From assembly GCA_002110485.1 (NCBI GenBank), contig MOWL01000023.1:806001-870000 (forward strand): a DNA stretch of 64,000 nucleotides. The letters run 5' to 3'. The stretch's first letter is position 1; every line of letters starts with the position of its first letter. The translations under genes were made by a program, and so were the position numbers. The DNA is from Emergomyces orientalis (taxonomy: Eukaryota > Ascomycota > Eurotiomycetes > Onygenales > Ajellomycetaceae). This document shows positions 47,101-59,867 of this stretch, piece after piece. The notes under the pieces are model-generated. The model did not search any database, had not been told where the DNA came from, and saw nothing but the letters and a program-made list of their open reading frames with translations.

Positions 47101-49557
47101 TGCAGGTGTAAGTGCGGTTCCGTTTTTTCTAATGAATGGTAACTAATATATAGCAGGATATCGCTCTTGGTCAGTATCGCAAATGCCGCAGCTTCCGACG
47201 ACCCTGAAGTGAGGAACCAGATTCCCAAAAAACTTCGAGTTTCTCGTACCCTCGTCCTATGTCCATCCTCATTGATTGAAAATTGGTGGGAGGAGCTTTT
47301 AATGTGGACGCCCAACGACTCTACCACTAGCCGCAATATTGGACCATTTCGCAAAATTTTACCTACACTTCAAATCGACGAGCGGTTAGAAGGGATATCG
47401 TCCTGGTACATGGATGGTGGTATTTTGCTGATGAGTTATGATATTTTCAGAGCATTGGTTCTCAACAAAGCAACAAAGAATCGACCACCAGCACTCGACA
47501 ACCGCACCCATGAAATTGTTAAGAAGCAGCTTCTTGAGGGTCCCCGCATTATCGTTGCGGATGAAGCTCACAAGCTGAAAAATAGAAATGCAGGAGTTGC
47601 TGAAGCATGTGGTGCATTTGTGTCTAAAAGTCGCATTGCGTTAACAGGGTCTCCTCTTGCTAACAATTTGAACGAGTACTATGCAATGATAGACTGGATC
47701 GCGCCAGGGTATCTTGGAGAGTTCGTGCAGTTCAAAGCTAAGTATATTGAACCGATTCAAGAAGGTCTTTATGCAGATAGCTCGCAGTGGGAACGCCGAC
47801 AGTCCTTACGGAAATTGCAAGTCCTGAAAAAGGATATCGATCCAAAACTTAATCGGGCGGATATTTCAGTTCTAAAAGGGTCCCTTCCACCAAAAGTTGA
47901 GTTTGTGATTACCGTTCCGTTAACTCCGCTTCAGGAACAAGCATATAATGCTTATATCGCTGCTCTTTCAGCTGATAAAGAAAGCGCTGGAAATTCAAGA
48001 CTATGGGATTGGTTGTCGATTTTGTCCCTACTTTGCAACCATCCTGGTTGTTTTATGGAGAAGCTACGAGATCGAAGCAAAGACTTTCAAAAACCGCCGT
48101 CAAGTCGGGCGTCCCCTGATTCCGATTCTGAAATACCAGAGGATCCTACGATCCCTCAGGTTCTCCTGGCTCCTGAGCTGCTCACCAACCTAGAGAAACT
48201 TTTCGTCGATGGCGTGGATATGTGGTCACTCGAGCTGTCTCATCGGGCACAAGTTGCAGATCAAATTATTGAACGTTCTATCGCTGCAGGGGACAAGGTG
48301 CTGTTATTTTCACATTCAATCCCAACGCTCAACTATCTCGAACGTGTCTTAAAGCAAGCAGGACGAAGCTATTCTCGACTTGACGGGAAAACGCCCATTG
48401 CCACACGCCAGGCAGCTACAAAGAACTTCAACTGGGGCTCTGACACCCAAGTTTACCTGATCTCGACAAGAGCGGGAGGGTTAGGTCTCAATATTCCGGG
48501 AGCAAATCGCGTGATTGTTTTTGACTTCCAGTTTAATCCTACATGGGAAGAGCAAGCCGTTGGGAGGGCGTATAGACTCGGCCAGCTAAAACCAGTATAC
48601 GTCTATCGCTTTCTTGCAGGTGGTACATATGAGGATATTATGCATAACAGAGCTGTTTTCAAAACCCAGCTTGCATATCGTGTTGTTGACAAAAAGAACC
48701 CTATCCGCTGGGCATCCAAGAATGTTAGAGATTACCTCTTCAGTCCAAAGGCCGTTCCGCAAAAGGATCTATCGGAATTTAAGGGCAAAGACCCAGCAGT
48801 TCTTGATAGGATTCTTGCGGAACAGAAAAACATCAGGAAGATCGCGCTCACAGAAACATTCCAGCGTGAAGATAATGACAAGCTGACCCCTGAGGAGGAA
48901 AAAGCAGTCCAGGAGGAACTTGATGACGAACGCCTCAAAAGGAACGATCCAGCTGCATGGGAAAAAAGGAAGAAGGAGCGGGAGATGCAAGCTGTAGCGC
49001 GACCAGCAGCTTTTCCCCATTCTCACCCTCCGTCTTTAACGGGAAGCTCTCAATATACCTCGAACCTTACAGCGCCTGGTCTCGTAACTTTCTCTGCAGC
49101 TTCTAGGCCGCCAATGACTAGCCCAGTGACGGGCCCGCCTGCCCTGATACCAGATACCAGCCTTTTCAGATCACTTAACCAATCAAGGTTTCCAAATGAG
49201 ACCAGGGTATTGGCGTCGTTCCGGCCAGATACCAATGAAAACAAATTCTCCATATCATCTGCGGAATCCGGAGCTATGCCCAACAGCCCAGTGATGTCTA
49301 GTGCCCGCGCAAACATGTTTTCCATTCCGCCAACACCAACTGAAATTTTGCCCAACAGTGCAACGCAGCTCAAAGACCAAACAAGGCCTCAGAATGTGGA
49401 CAGCAGAAATCGACCTCAAACAGGAACTGATAATGGGAACGGACGTCCGGTCCCCGATCAGGAATTACAAAATAAGACAGATTCTACTTCCATCTTCGAA
49501 AAAGAAAGCATGACACCTCAATTCAAGACTGGTACGTCAGGATGCCGCCAGCAATGA
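44148..49557 (+). CDS. SNF2-family ATPase, ATRX/ARIP4-like, with N-terminal SAM-like domain
   Basis: Probable DNA-translocating chromatin remodeller. Two exons (44148-47107 and 47157-49557) give 1786 residues. Residues about 1-100 look like a SAM/helical domain (FEWSIDRVIAHLC...LAQDLGLKSLGQRATILRAV). A long charged region follows with acidic stretches, a PIEVVDLTKSSDETSEY segment resembling a SUMO-interacting motif, and coiled-coil runs. The helicase begins HQLSGIQFMWRELI, then Walker A MGLGKT at about 979-983. The intron falls right after this P-loop. Walker B is DEAHKLKN (about 1122). Later motifs are GSPLANNLNEYYAMIDW, ISTRAGGLGLNIPGANRV and GRAYRLGQ (about 1457). The C-terminus is Pro/Ser-rich. 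All ATPase motifs are intact. The subfamily is by overall resemblance. Confidence 0.88.
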
Positions 49558-51480
49558 GTATTTGTTTATAGTCTTTTATTTTATTTTTGTATTGCGATTA
49601 CGTTCTTTGCCTTCTGACATTAAAACTCTCTTCCTCTCCCATTTTCTCGTCTAGTGTAGCTCTCTAGGCATGCTTCGCATGTCAATTAAAATTCAATAAG
49701 CTGCCAACTTTAATTCGCCAGATGGCGATGAATTCCCTATGAGAACACCTCTTACCCACCGAAATGGCCGAGTAAGACTACCCGGCTCAACTTTCAGTCC
49801 TGCATCCTGAGGACAACACCCATATACCAGACGCTAACACCTTAGAAAAGAGAATCTCCGGAACATCGCTGTTAGTTTTCTCAATCATTTTTGTTCCGTC
49901 CTGTTCTATTTTTCCTTTGCCATTTCCACTTTTCTTTACTTCATTTTCAACAATACCCCATATTTTTTACTATTTCTTCAGCATCAGTGACAGTTCATGT
50001 TATTCTCCCCTTTGCCCTCAGTTTCCATTGCTTTGGTTTTCTTTGTGTGACTTTTGCCGGCCCTTTGTGCATGCGACCGTTCACGCAGTTTGCTATCGGG
50101 AACGGAACGGAACGGAAATGGGGCGTTTTATTATCTAGTATGGGATGATCAGAGATAGACGGATCTTTGCAGGGTTTGACATCATTACTCCCATGCATCT
50201 CCTGATCCACCCTCCCCAATATATTTTTTGCTGCATTTATTTCGCTCTTTATTTTATCGTCATCTGCTACCGGCGAAACATAATGATTGCATTTCATGTA
50301 GTTGCAATGGGAAATGGGAACTGGAATGGAATGGGAATCGGAAGTATCGGTGCCGTTATTTTCCCGGTGTGATTATTCTATCTTCTATGGGGTAATCAGG
50401 CGTGGCATGTATCTTTTCGATAAATCAATGTTGTTGGCACAATAATGAACTCTTATTGCCGAAACCTGCCTGATAATCAAATTGAACCGCATATACATGC
50501 TATCATGTTTGGATTTCTTGAATTTTCACCCAACTACGCATCTCTGAGGACGAAAATACTGTTTTTGTCTCTGCTATATCGATATTTATTGACCTACGCC
50601 TATGGTACGTGTCATTATGGTCGCAAAAACACGCCATTTCCTCCCTGTAGTGGAAGCACGCTATAACCCTACTAGCGATCAACTCACAACTTCTCCGTCA
50701 AAAATTGATACATCTCCTTCCTGACTTCTTCAGCTCTGGGGTATATACCCTCCGGCATATCAAAATACCCATTGGAGCGCTGAGGACAATTTTCACAATG
50801 GTTTCCCCACCTGCCATCTGCCATTTGGCGCTATGAAGATTGTATCTTCTAAAAGAAAATAAGATACTTCAGATGAACCACTTCAACTCTCAAAAATTTT
50901 AATCTTGGAGCAGGCATGCAATTTGAATGCAAATCAGTCTCTGCAGCAGACCTCTGTGGCCATTGAGTATCCCTGTTTTGTAGGTACGTCACAGGCGAAC
51001 ACTAAGCTCTTCAAAGGATATAGTATTATGGTTATGACAGAATTGCTGTTCAGGCAAGTGTATTGGAAATGGAGGCAAATAAAATAGGCGAAGCAAATGG
51101 AAAATGGGTATTAAACAGCTTTCGTCAGGAGTTCCTAACATAGATCTGGTTCACATCGAGGTGAGTGTACTTTATTACCAAGGAAGTAAATGTACCGACT
51201 GACACTGACAAACATGATTAAAACGGATCTTTGAAGTCAACAAATGGAAATAGGTGAAAAGAAGGGTGCATAGGAGATGAAGGGTGCATAAGAGATGTTA
51301 AATCAGGGGGAAAATGATGGGTCAAAGAAATTGTACTGAGCGTGTTACAGAGTTTTACAAACATTAAAGACAGTATAGCGAAGAAGTGTGAGTTGATGGG
51401 AATATTAGGGTTAAACCGATTTCTACCCAAAAAGAGAAAGAAAGAGAAAAAGGGTTGGGGCAACAGAAAAAGTTGCATTC
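49558..51480. other. Convergent intergenic region between two SNF2 genes
   Basis: About 1.9 kb separating the 3' ends of the two helicase genes. It contains short direct repeats: GGAAC units near 50100-50115, GGAAT units near 50320-50340, and GGGTGCATA(A/G)GAGAT twice at 51265-51297. No gene is supported. Confidence 0.6.
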
Positions 51481-54444
51481 TTATCCAAGTAACTTCTCTA
51501 AATCAGCCACTCGCGACATCCGATCCTCTCCCTTCCGGTCTACTTTCTCTCTGAATGCTGTCGTCATCAGCGTACGTTTCTCCTTCTGCTTGTCTAACAC
51601 CCGGGCTTCAATACTGTCTTCCATCACAAGGCGCCAAATGGTTGTCGGTCGTTTTTGCCCCAAACGATATACACGGTCAACGGCCTGGTCTTCAATAGCA
51701 GGAGCCCACCAGCTATCAGCGAGGATGACTTGGTTCGCCGCGACAAGGTTAAGACCCACGCTGCAGACGTTCAAGCTAGCAAGTAGGACAGTGCAGTTTG
51801 GATCGTTTGATAGAGCAATCATGGCAGCGTCTCGTTTGGCAGAGCTCATTTTGCCATCTATGCGGGCGAATGTGATGCCATTACGCGCCAGCTGGGGCTC
51901 GATGATGTCCAGGAAAGATACCCATTGGCTGAACACGACAGTTTTAGTGTTGGGTGCTTGGCCCTTTGCTGTAAGGATTTTTAACAGCGCTTCGATTTTG
52001 CTGCTGGTTGTTTCGGGGTCGATATCAATTTCGTTTGTGTCTTCCCCAAGTTCTACAGCCGGGGCAACTAGGTTTTTGCAATCTTCGATTTCTGCCCGGC
52101 AGAGCGGGCATTTGTGTTGGCGTTCAATGGCTTGTTCAATGCAAGAATAGTCAAATGTGTGAGCGCATGGGGTAATGACGGGCTGGTGGAGAATGTCGAG
52201 GCAAATAGCGCACATTTCTTGGCTTTCGATTTTAAGTTGAAGAAGGGCTTGGAGCGCTTTAATATTTTGAGGGGTTAGCGCCACCACTTTGTGCTCTTCC
52301 AGTATCTCCATTAGTTTATTAATGCGGTTTTGGCAAAGTTTCCAGTGATTGCACACTTGGCGCAGGCGGAGCAGAACCTCGAGAAGAATAGAGTATGTGG
52401 CCCCTCCTTTCTTGTTATTAGCATTGGCTTGATAATCCAGCAGGACGCCCTTGGCTTCCGCCCTAAACTACGTTTTAGCTAAGGCTTAACAAAATAAATA
52501 ACTGGTTTTGATATTCTGAGTACTTACTGAAGCATATCGTATTTCTCCTGCTCGTGTGGAAGAAATTTGATGTGAAGCACATGGGAGGAAAGGGGCGGGA
52601 GACGCAGGTTAATAAAACTCATTTCCTTCTTCCGTCGTAGACATATGGTGCCCATCAAGGCCTGGAGAACAAGCGTGGCATTCGGTTCACAAGTAGTAAG
52701 AGGACGGATTACCGCGCTATTAAAAACCGCAAGGTCTTCAAGTCCTCCTGAAATGCCTAGATACTTTACTTGTGAATATAAATCTTTCAGGTTATTGATG
52801 ATGGGTGTTCCGGTGAGTGACCATCGAGAATCGGCTTCTAACTTGCATGCTGCGCGTGCTCCCCTGGTACGGGGGTTTCTAATCGTATGGCCCTCGTCTA
52901 GGACGACTCGCCGCCAGCGGAGGGAGAATAACCCTTGTGGTGGTTTGGTTTTCAGTGTTTTGTCCTCAATTGGGGCGTATTCCGAAGCAAGAGCTCCATA
53001 GGTAGTAATCACTACATCGTAATCATTCAAATTCTTTGCTTCCTTTTTCCCAGCTCCGTGATAAATCAAAACTCGGAGGGCTTGGTCGCTGTGAATATGT
53101 TGTGAGATTTGATCTCGCCAATTACTCATGACGCCAAGAGGTGAGATGACAAGTGTTGTTTTCGCCGAGTCTTTTGTTCTCGGGGCCGAATCAGTCAAAA
53201 TAAGCGATATAATTTGAACAGTTTTCCCAAGTCCCATGTCATCCGCTAGAATGCCACCACTGGCAAGAGGTGGTTCGATAACCGTTGTATAGTTAGTTGC
53301 GATGTTTGTAAACATATTACCTGATCTTTTCCACAGCTGGACAACGTCTTGAGACCCTTTACTTGGCAACTTTGGCGATTCTTTGTCCAGCATCCATGCA
53401 AGCCCTTGACGTTGGTGTGGAAGCAATTCGGTGGAAAGGGCTTTCGGGCATGCTGCCATTGGCATCATGGCTAGTTCGTTTTCGTTTGTTCCAAACTTTT
53501 CCACGACTTGACCCACCTCTCTAGGATTAAAGCTGGTGCTTTCACCAATAATATCCTCTAGAGTTGCTGTTTCCCTCCTAGATTCATTTCCATTTGGAAT
53601 CGACAAGTTTGCATATATTGGGTTTTCAGAGGCTTGCCACTGTTGGCCTTTGCCCTTAGCTAGAGGCCGGGCCTGTTTTGCGGCCTGCTTTGCAGCCTCT
53701 CTTGCATACGCAGCACATTGCTTCTGCTTTTCCCTTCGGGACTGTTTGATGGCTTTGAGGGGAAGGCGATCGCGATCCATCTTCGCCATTAGTTCCACTT
53801 GCTGAACTGGCTGGCTTGTACCGTAGAGTTTAAGCTCGATGGGGCAATCGAAGGGGCCCTTGTCACCGGATAATATGCCTTCTATGAGCAGCGATCTGGA
53901 GTCCTGAGGCATTATTTAGCAAATCGCTCTGCTCTTGATTGCCCAGGAACCTACCATATATGGCGCTAATTTGCTAGCAATAGTGCGGGGCAGATGTCCA
54001 ATTTGAACCCCCATAACATTATCAACCCGAATTGCATTTGGGTCATAGCGATTACTTGGCTCTCTCTTAATTGTTACATATTCCCCAATTGTTGCGTGCC
54101 CCGTGTAATACCTAAGGCCAACGACTTTTGATGGAAGTATGCCTTTTAACGGTTAGCTACTGAGCGGAAAGCATACAAACGGATATGTCATGGTAAATAC
54201 CATATAGTTGGAAACTAGTGAAAGCATCTTCATCAACAGAGTCTACAAGCTCGGAGGCACCCCTTTCGTCCTCATCTGCTTGTGTACCACCTATTTGGCT
54301 GAAGGAAACAAAATCCTGGGCGGGAGCAGCGAGTCGGCGTCCAGCAGAAGTTGAATGGGTAGATCTCGCTTGTTTATGCGGCTCATCGCTGGAGTTAGTG
54401 AGATCGATAATTTCAATCTTCCGCTTGCCCTTAAACGAAGCCAT
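51481..54444 (-). CDS. HIRAN-SNF2-RING ATPase (Rad5/HLTF type)
   Basis: Probable DNA translocase and ubiquitin ligase of post-replication repair. Four exons (54444-54201, 54142-53955, 53903-52528, 52462-51481) give 929 residues. An N-terminal IDLTNSSDEP looks like a SUMO-interacting motif. The HIRAN domain covers about 82-145 (VVGLRYYTGHATIGEYVTIK, then REPSNRYDPNAIRV). The SNF2 half has GGILADDMGLGKT (about 370) and VLDEGHTIRN. A C3HC4 RING (CAICLDILHQPVITPCAHTF ... CPLCRAEI, about 686-728) is inserted before the C-terminal helicase lobe with VVFSQW, ASLNVCSVGLNL and DRVYRLGQKRP. This order is the Rad5/HLTF signature. Start is the first ATG (an upstream in-frame GTG is not used). The last acceptor (TTTAG) was chosen to restore frame and family sequence. 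Confidence 0.92.
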
Positions 54445-55267
54445 TTCCACCCAGCGTCAAAATGTGGTGAAGGATGCCAAACGCGGGTTCCTGGTAAAAG
54501 TAGGATGCCAGATACGGAGTATGGAATAGTAAGGTGGAATACGTTGCGCCCAAAGAACCTTGTCTAATAAGGAACAAAATAGTAAGTGGCTATGCGCGGA
54601 AGTGGATGCAATGCTGAGGGAATTTTCTCGTCTCGAAGGAATATCCCGTCCATCGTCTACCAGAGTACGCTCCACTCAACCCGGCTTTGTTGATAGCACG
54701 CATTTTTAGTTCCCCCTGAAAAAAATAAAAATGGAACGCGCTACGCCGCGATATCACGTGAGAGTGACACTAGTTTCCTTTCCGCTGCTGCAAAACCTTT
54801 ACTTTGGCGCCTTCAGCGCTCAGCTCTACAAAAGTTCGTCGCTGTCTTTTGACTGAATCTTTTGCTTACAACCAGATGGACGAGTTGAGACATTGCTTCT
54901 ACTGTTATCGTGAGTTATGATAAGCGTAACTAGCTGACGAACTGCTTATAAAAATTTTCGGTGAAGTTGGCCCAATACTGAGTCGATGCAAGCCAACTAG
55001 CCTACATTGCACGCTCCTTAATTTTTCGGCGGAGAGGCTGCTGTTTAATTGGCCTGTATTGAAATATACCTTGATGATCATGATTGGGACTATTTAGCGA
55101 AGCTGACCTTCTTGTTGGATTTTTTTAATACCTTTTACCTTTAGTACGTATCAAGTGATGCTGTAGCGAGTCAACATCAGTCATTCTACTTGCTTTTGCT
55201 AGGCGGTAGTTGGCTACGAGAAACGAAGTCGAGCACGAATTTCTTCATCCATCCTTAGCTACGAAAC
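54445..55267. promoter_or_regulatory. Divergent promoter region of Rad5-like and MBOAT genes
   Basis: About 820 bp between two divergent start codons. The left 300 bp are GC-richer with GCGC/ACGCG clusters near 54735-54755. No gene is supported. Confidence 0.45.
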
Positions 55268-56929
55268 ATGGATGAACCTGCTATTCCACCGTCGCATCTT
55301 GTTGCTGTGCAGCAAATGCAGAACAAGTATGAAGAAGCCATTGCTGCTGGACTGATCCGGCCTGTCCTATTCCCCCATAGCTTCGCTCCCATGATCATGC
55401 TTACTCTGTCTCTACTTGTGAAATTTCCCCGTAAAAGGCCGTTTACGATCGTGAAATACCTCTCATTTGGTGCCATCGTTTTCTCTGCCTTATTGAACAT
55501 ACTCTATTCCCGAATGCATCTTGGAGGGAATGGCTGCGTCGTCGGCATAGCTTCCGTTTGGTATATAATGCTGAGTGCATCATTACTGCTTTTTAATGAT
55601 CCCCAGGAAAAGTTCAAACGCATTGAAAGAACGACAGTGTTTCTGCATAATGAGGAGCGTGAAGGTGGTTGTTGTGGGGATCGGGCGGCAGCAACAACGT
55701 CCAACACATCTCTTGACGATAAAGGAATTGGAACTACAGATTTACGACTGTCACGAATAAATGCAGAGAAGCATCTACAACCGGGAACAAAGCGCAATCC
55801 ACCCCCCAAAAGACTTCACGAAATGTACATTTTACGGTGGCAAGCGTATCCCACAACATTTCTTCATCGTCTAACATGGGTCTTGGACCTTATCCTCAAC
55901 ATGCGTGGGCCTGGCTGGAATTGGCGTATTTCCACAATTCCCCTACTACCAAAATCTATTTCTTCCCACCTCGATCTGCCCTCGCATGAACTTAACAAAC
56001 CTGAAATCATGAATTTGAGTGATACCAAGTCCGCCGCCAAATCGGCACTATTCCAGATGATATTGAGTTACTTTGGCCTAGATGTCTTAAAAGTAATCAT
56101 GATGCTCGACCCCTATTTCTGGGGCATTGTTTCCTCCCCACCCCCATCCCCTTTGGACTCCTTTGGCACGCTCGGAAAGATCACCACGCAAACCTATCGC
56201 CTCCTTTTGTCATTAATGGGTGTTATATGTGCAGTAGAATGTACGGCTTCATGGATATCTGTACTTTCACTAAGCACATCATTATGGTTCCCCTTAGCTC
56301 GCACATGGACCTCGGTCCCAATCGAAGCGCCGTGGTTATATCCAAGAGCATTTGGATCTTGCTTTTCCTCCATTCTAGACCATGGCCTCATCGGCTTCTG
56401 GAGCAAATGGTGGCACCAGGTTTTCCGTTTCAACTTCCTCCAGCCCAGCATGTGGATCTACCCGCACCTTCCACGTCGACTCCAAAAGCCATTTGTAAGG
56501 CGGCTTCTCCAGCTATACATTGCGTTCGCCTTGAGTGGTCTATTACACGCCGCTGGCAGCTACACGCAACTTTCCCCGACAATACCCTTCCCCAATCTTT
56601 TTCTATTTTTCTTCCTCCAGGCTCCAGCAATCATGTTCCAAGACCTCGTTGCCAAGCATATCGCCCCCGTTCTCCCATTTAAACCTGCGCCCTGGCTCCG
56701 TCGGTCGACCAATTTAATCTTTGTGGTGGCCTGGGCGTTTTTGATCGGGCCCTTGGGTGCGGATGATTTTGCGAAGGGCGGAATATGGCTGGTTGAACCG
56801 GTTCCACTCAGCCCGGTTCGTGGTTTGGGATTTGGTGCGGAGGGTGAAGGTTGGTGGTGCTGGAAAGGGCAGGCCTTTAGGGCTTGGCAAGGCGAGAAGT
56901 GGTGGGATGTTGGCATACAGATTATGTAA
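55268..56929 (+). CDS. Wax-synthase-like membrane-bound O-acyltransferase (MBOAT)
   Basis: Integral membrane acyl transferase of the wax-synthase domain family; fungal members acetylate or acylate sterols, sesquiterpenes and other secondary metabolites. One exon encodes 553 residues. It begins MDEPAIPPSHLVAVQQMQNK and has several hydrophobic spans (SFAPMIMLTLSLLVKF, YLSFGAIVFSALLNIL, GIASVWYIMLSASLLLF, and four or more in the C-terminal half). The family signature is FWSKWWHQVFRFNFLQPSMW, followed by the conserved His region LSGLLHAAGSYTQL. A hydrophilic, Asn/Thr/Arg-rich loop occupies about residues 130-180. No partner biosynthetic genes are nearby, so the substrate cannot be predicted. Confidence 0.85.
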   Translation: MDEPAIPPSHLVAVQQMQNKYEEAIAAGLIRPVLFPHSFAPMIMLTLSLLVKFPRKRPFTIVKYLSFGAIVFSALLNILYSRMHLGGNGCVVGIASVWYIMLSASLLLFNDPQEKFKRIERTTVFLHNEEREGGCCGDRAAATTSNTSLDDKGIGTTDLRLSRINAEKHLQPGTKRNPPPKRLHEMYILRWQAYPTTFLHRLTWVLDLILNMRGPGWNWRISTIPLLPKSISSHLDLPSHELNKPEIMNLSDTKSAAKSALFQMILSYFGLDVLKVIMMLDPYFWGIVSSPPPSPLDSFGTLGKITTQTYRLLLSLMGVICAVECTASWISVLSLSTSLWFPLARTWTSVPIEAPWLYPRAFGSCFSSILDHGLIGFWSKWWHQVFRFNFLQPSMWIYPHLPRRLQKPFVRRLLQLYIAFALSGLLHAAGSYTQLSPTIPFPNLFLFFFLQAPAIMFQDLVAKHIAPVLPFKPAPWLRRSTNLIFVVAWAFLIGPLGADDFAKGGIWLVEPVPLSPVRGLGFGAEGEGWWCWKGQAFRAWQGEKWWDVGIQIM

Positions 56930-57390
56930 AATGCGAATGGAAGGTGTCTATTGACGCTTTCAAGCTCGGTGTCATTCTTTCTATCTTTGGATAAATAACT
57001 CCCAGCAATGCATGACAAATATTGATCAATTTCACATATCACATCAAACGAATGCCCTATTCCCCTTTAATATGATTGAGTTTCCTCAATCAAGCTTTCA
57101 TCCTCCCAGATAGAAAACGTGGAGAGAGACTTTTTTAGATACTCCCGCAACTTTTTTCTTTCCTTTTTTTGGCTACTTAACCCAAATGCATCTCTCAGAT
57201 GGTGCCTCTCATATCATCCCAGATATTTCCTATACAAAAATTATTTCTACTCCAATGTCTCCTAATTCCGTCATATTTCAAATTTTATAGATCAAATATC
57301 TACAAAAATAGAATTAGGTATGATGACAAGGCTACATTACAGAGATGGTGCACCCTGCTTTTCCAAATTTTGATCCGGTTATGTGGGTAA
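56930..57390. other. Convergent intergenic region, no gene seen
   Basis: About 460 bp between the ends of the MBOAT gene and RIX1. AT-rich 3' flank sequence only. Confidence 0.6.
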
Positions 57391-59867
57391 TTATTCTCCT
57401 TCCTCGTCGTCCTCGTCGGTATCTGGTTCAATATTCAACGTAGGAATTTCATCATCAGATCCATCACCAGCTCCCGTGGCACCACCACTTATAACTGCGC
57501 TATTGTTCTTGGCAGGTGTAAGGGAAATTTCCCGCTGGGTGTCATCAGAGCGGCTGTTCCTTATCTCAACTTTCTCTGTTGTAATTGCTGTGGACTGAGA
57601 ATTCTGTGCAAGGATCAATTGAACAGCGGGGGCTGGCTTATCGAAGTCGGGGATCCTTTCCGCCATAGGAGTTTCGGGAACAGGAGGTACGCGCCCTGCG
57701 GCTGCCGCCGTTGCCGAATTGAAAGACTGCATCGCTTCAACACGTATTCTTTTATTTTGCGAAGTCAGAGTGTCTTGAGATTTCGTTGGTGGAGTTGATT
57801 GCTGGCCATTCATTTGAGAATCATCCAAAGGTCGTTTGTTTACTGGCCTAGTGAGCTCCTCGGGTACCGCGATTGACGATGCGACGAAAGTCGTGCCTGC
57901 CTTGGGTTCAACTTCGTCCTCTTCATCTGCTAATTCCAATTCAATTGATTTTGAAGGTCCTATTAGGACCGGCATTCTTGGCCGTAGAAGTGATTCGACT
58001 CCAGGGGTTTCAGGGTGGTTTCGGGCGAGGAACGGCATTATGCTAGGGGTACAGTGGCGGCTAGATTTTGCTGGGACAGGGTTGAGTACGCTGGCCATCA
58101 TGATACGTTCGTCCTTTGTTATGATTGCTGTTCGGTCAATTTCCGCTCGGAGATATGGTGGAATATGTTCAGTGGGAAGAAATGTGAGGAGACTTGTAAG
58201 GAGATTAGCAGCCACAGTTCCTAGATTAGGGAAGGACGGTCCCGCGCCAATGGTGGCTTTGGGATTCGGATTCAGAAAAGAGTCCACATTGCTCGTCGTC
58301 GTATTTGGCTTCGCGAAAGAGTTGCCATTAGCGGGCTTATTAACGCTAACAGCCTTGTTTGTTGCGGACGGCGAGAGGTCCTGGCACGCGGATTGGACGA
58401 CTGCGGCCAAAGATGTTACACCAGACTTTGTGATTGATGGCCCAATGATAGGGATGATAGCGTTTAATACTTGATAAACACCAATCCGTACATGGAGGTT
58501 ACCACCTTCGACATCAAAAATCCAAAGGGCCTGATCAAGACAGCTCTGTACAATTGCAATGCTTCCTAAGCCAGATCTTTCGACGATAGCGCACAAGAGG
58601 TTCAGGGTCGCGATGTGAAATTTGGGTAACTCAGCCCAAAGGCTCTCCCTTTCCTCCTGGCCAACTTCAGGGTTTATTTCAGTCCCACTCTGTGAGGTGT
58701 CCTTATCTGATGATGGGGGTGTCACCGAAATTAAACGATTGGACAAATCAAGTATGGACCCTAGCGGTATTGAAATTGTGGAATTGGTTGGCATTGCAAC
58801 GAATCCAGTGAGTAATTTCAAAAGGTTTGCTAACTTCTCACAGCCGGCATATATACCTTGCCAGGTGGGCAACCCGAGCGCGTCGGAGCCATCATCTCCA
58901 ACCAGGCGATTGTAATTCCTTGGTCTAGAGGTTTGCCGTAAGGAGGTATCGACAGACTCCCACTGTTCTACTAGGCCCCGGAACAGGTGATCACTCGTCT
59001 GATGTATGGACGATATTGTAGATCTGCAAGCCTTAAGCCATTCTTCTCCGCCGGTATTCTTTGGGGCACATTGATGCAGGGCGATGAACAGCTGTTGCGC
59101 CAGGCGTACGCCCGATTCCGATAATGAACCAGGAACGCCAAACGATCCAACGAGGGGTAAAATCAAACCGTGGATTTGGGACGAGAATGGACGAAAAATG
59201 GAGGGATGATGAGGGAGCAATTCGACAAATACATGCAGCACGGTTTCTAGCAATGGTGTATTCCGTTTCAGCTGCCTCGCTTGCCCAGCTATTGGTTTTA
59301 CGGAAACCAGATTCAAACAGGACGTAATAAAAGAAGGCATTGATGGTGTCGTTATTTCTCGAACCAATGTTTGGTATGGATAAGTCAGCCGAAATATGCG
59401 CGTCAAGGTAATAAGGCAGAGCTTTTTCGTTGACAACGGATCAGATCTCTGTATACTAGCTATTAGCAGGAGGTCTCGATGAGTAGAATCAACGGAAGGA
59501 AGTAAAAGGTGAAGGAAAACATGAAACTGACCCCTAGAATACTAAGAAGAGAGCGAACCCAAGCCTCACAACCACGAAGAATCTCCCATTGTCCCGCTTC
59601 TATTATTGCCTTCACAAGTATTACTCCCGTCCATCGTCCTTCAACGCTTTGATCTTGTAAAAGACTTGTGATGCGAGCTTTCAATTTTTGCACCAGCGAT
59701 GCAACGTCCGACCCCCCTGGACCCTTTTTCTGGTTATGAGAAGCGGATAATATACTTCCACAATCAGCGAAGGCTGTCGCAAGGTATGTTGCAATCGAGG
59801 GGAGCTCCTTCGCTGGTGTGGTGAGAAGGCGGTGCGTTGCGACGCGGAGACATGTTGGAGCTGCCAT
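57391..59867 (-). CDS. RIX1: Pre-rRNA-processing protein RIX1 (IPI2)
   Basis: Subunit of the Rix1-Ipi1-Ipi3 complex, which loads Rea1 on pre-60S particles and supports ITS2 processing. Two exons (59867-59532 and 59448-57391) give 797 residues. The N-terminal helical repeat part is typical: WTGVILVKAIIEAGQWEILR, GCEAWVRSLLSILG, spliced to RSDPLSTKKLCLITLTRIF and TLVREITTPSMPSFITSCLN. It continues with ARM/HEAT-like helices and ends in a disordered acidic tail (DDEIPTLNIEPDTDEDDEEG). The start is MAAPTCLRVATHRLL; an upstream in-frame GTG is not an initiator. Complete. Confidence 0.9.

Noticed and set aside
50095..50345. GGAAC and GGAAT short repeats resembling heat-shock or telomere-like units
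   Set aside because: Not in alternating orientation as HSF sites need, and not the telomere repeat TTAGGG.
57836..58474. 212-codon plus-strand frame opposite RIX1
   Set aside because: Shadow of RIX1; composition is that of reversed codons.
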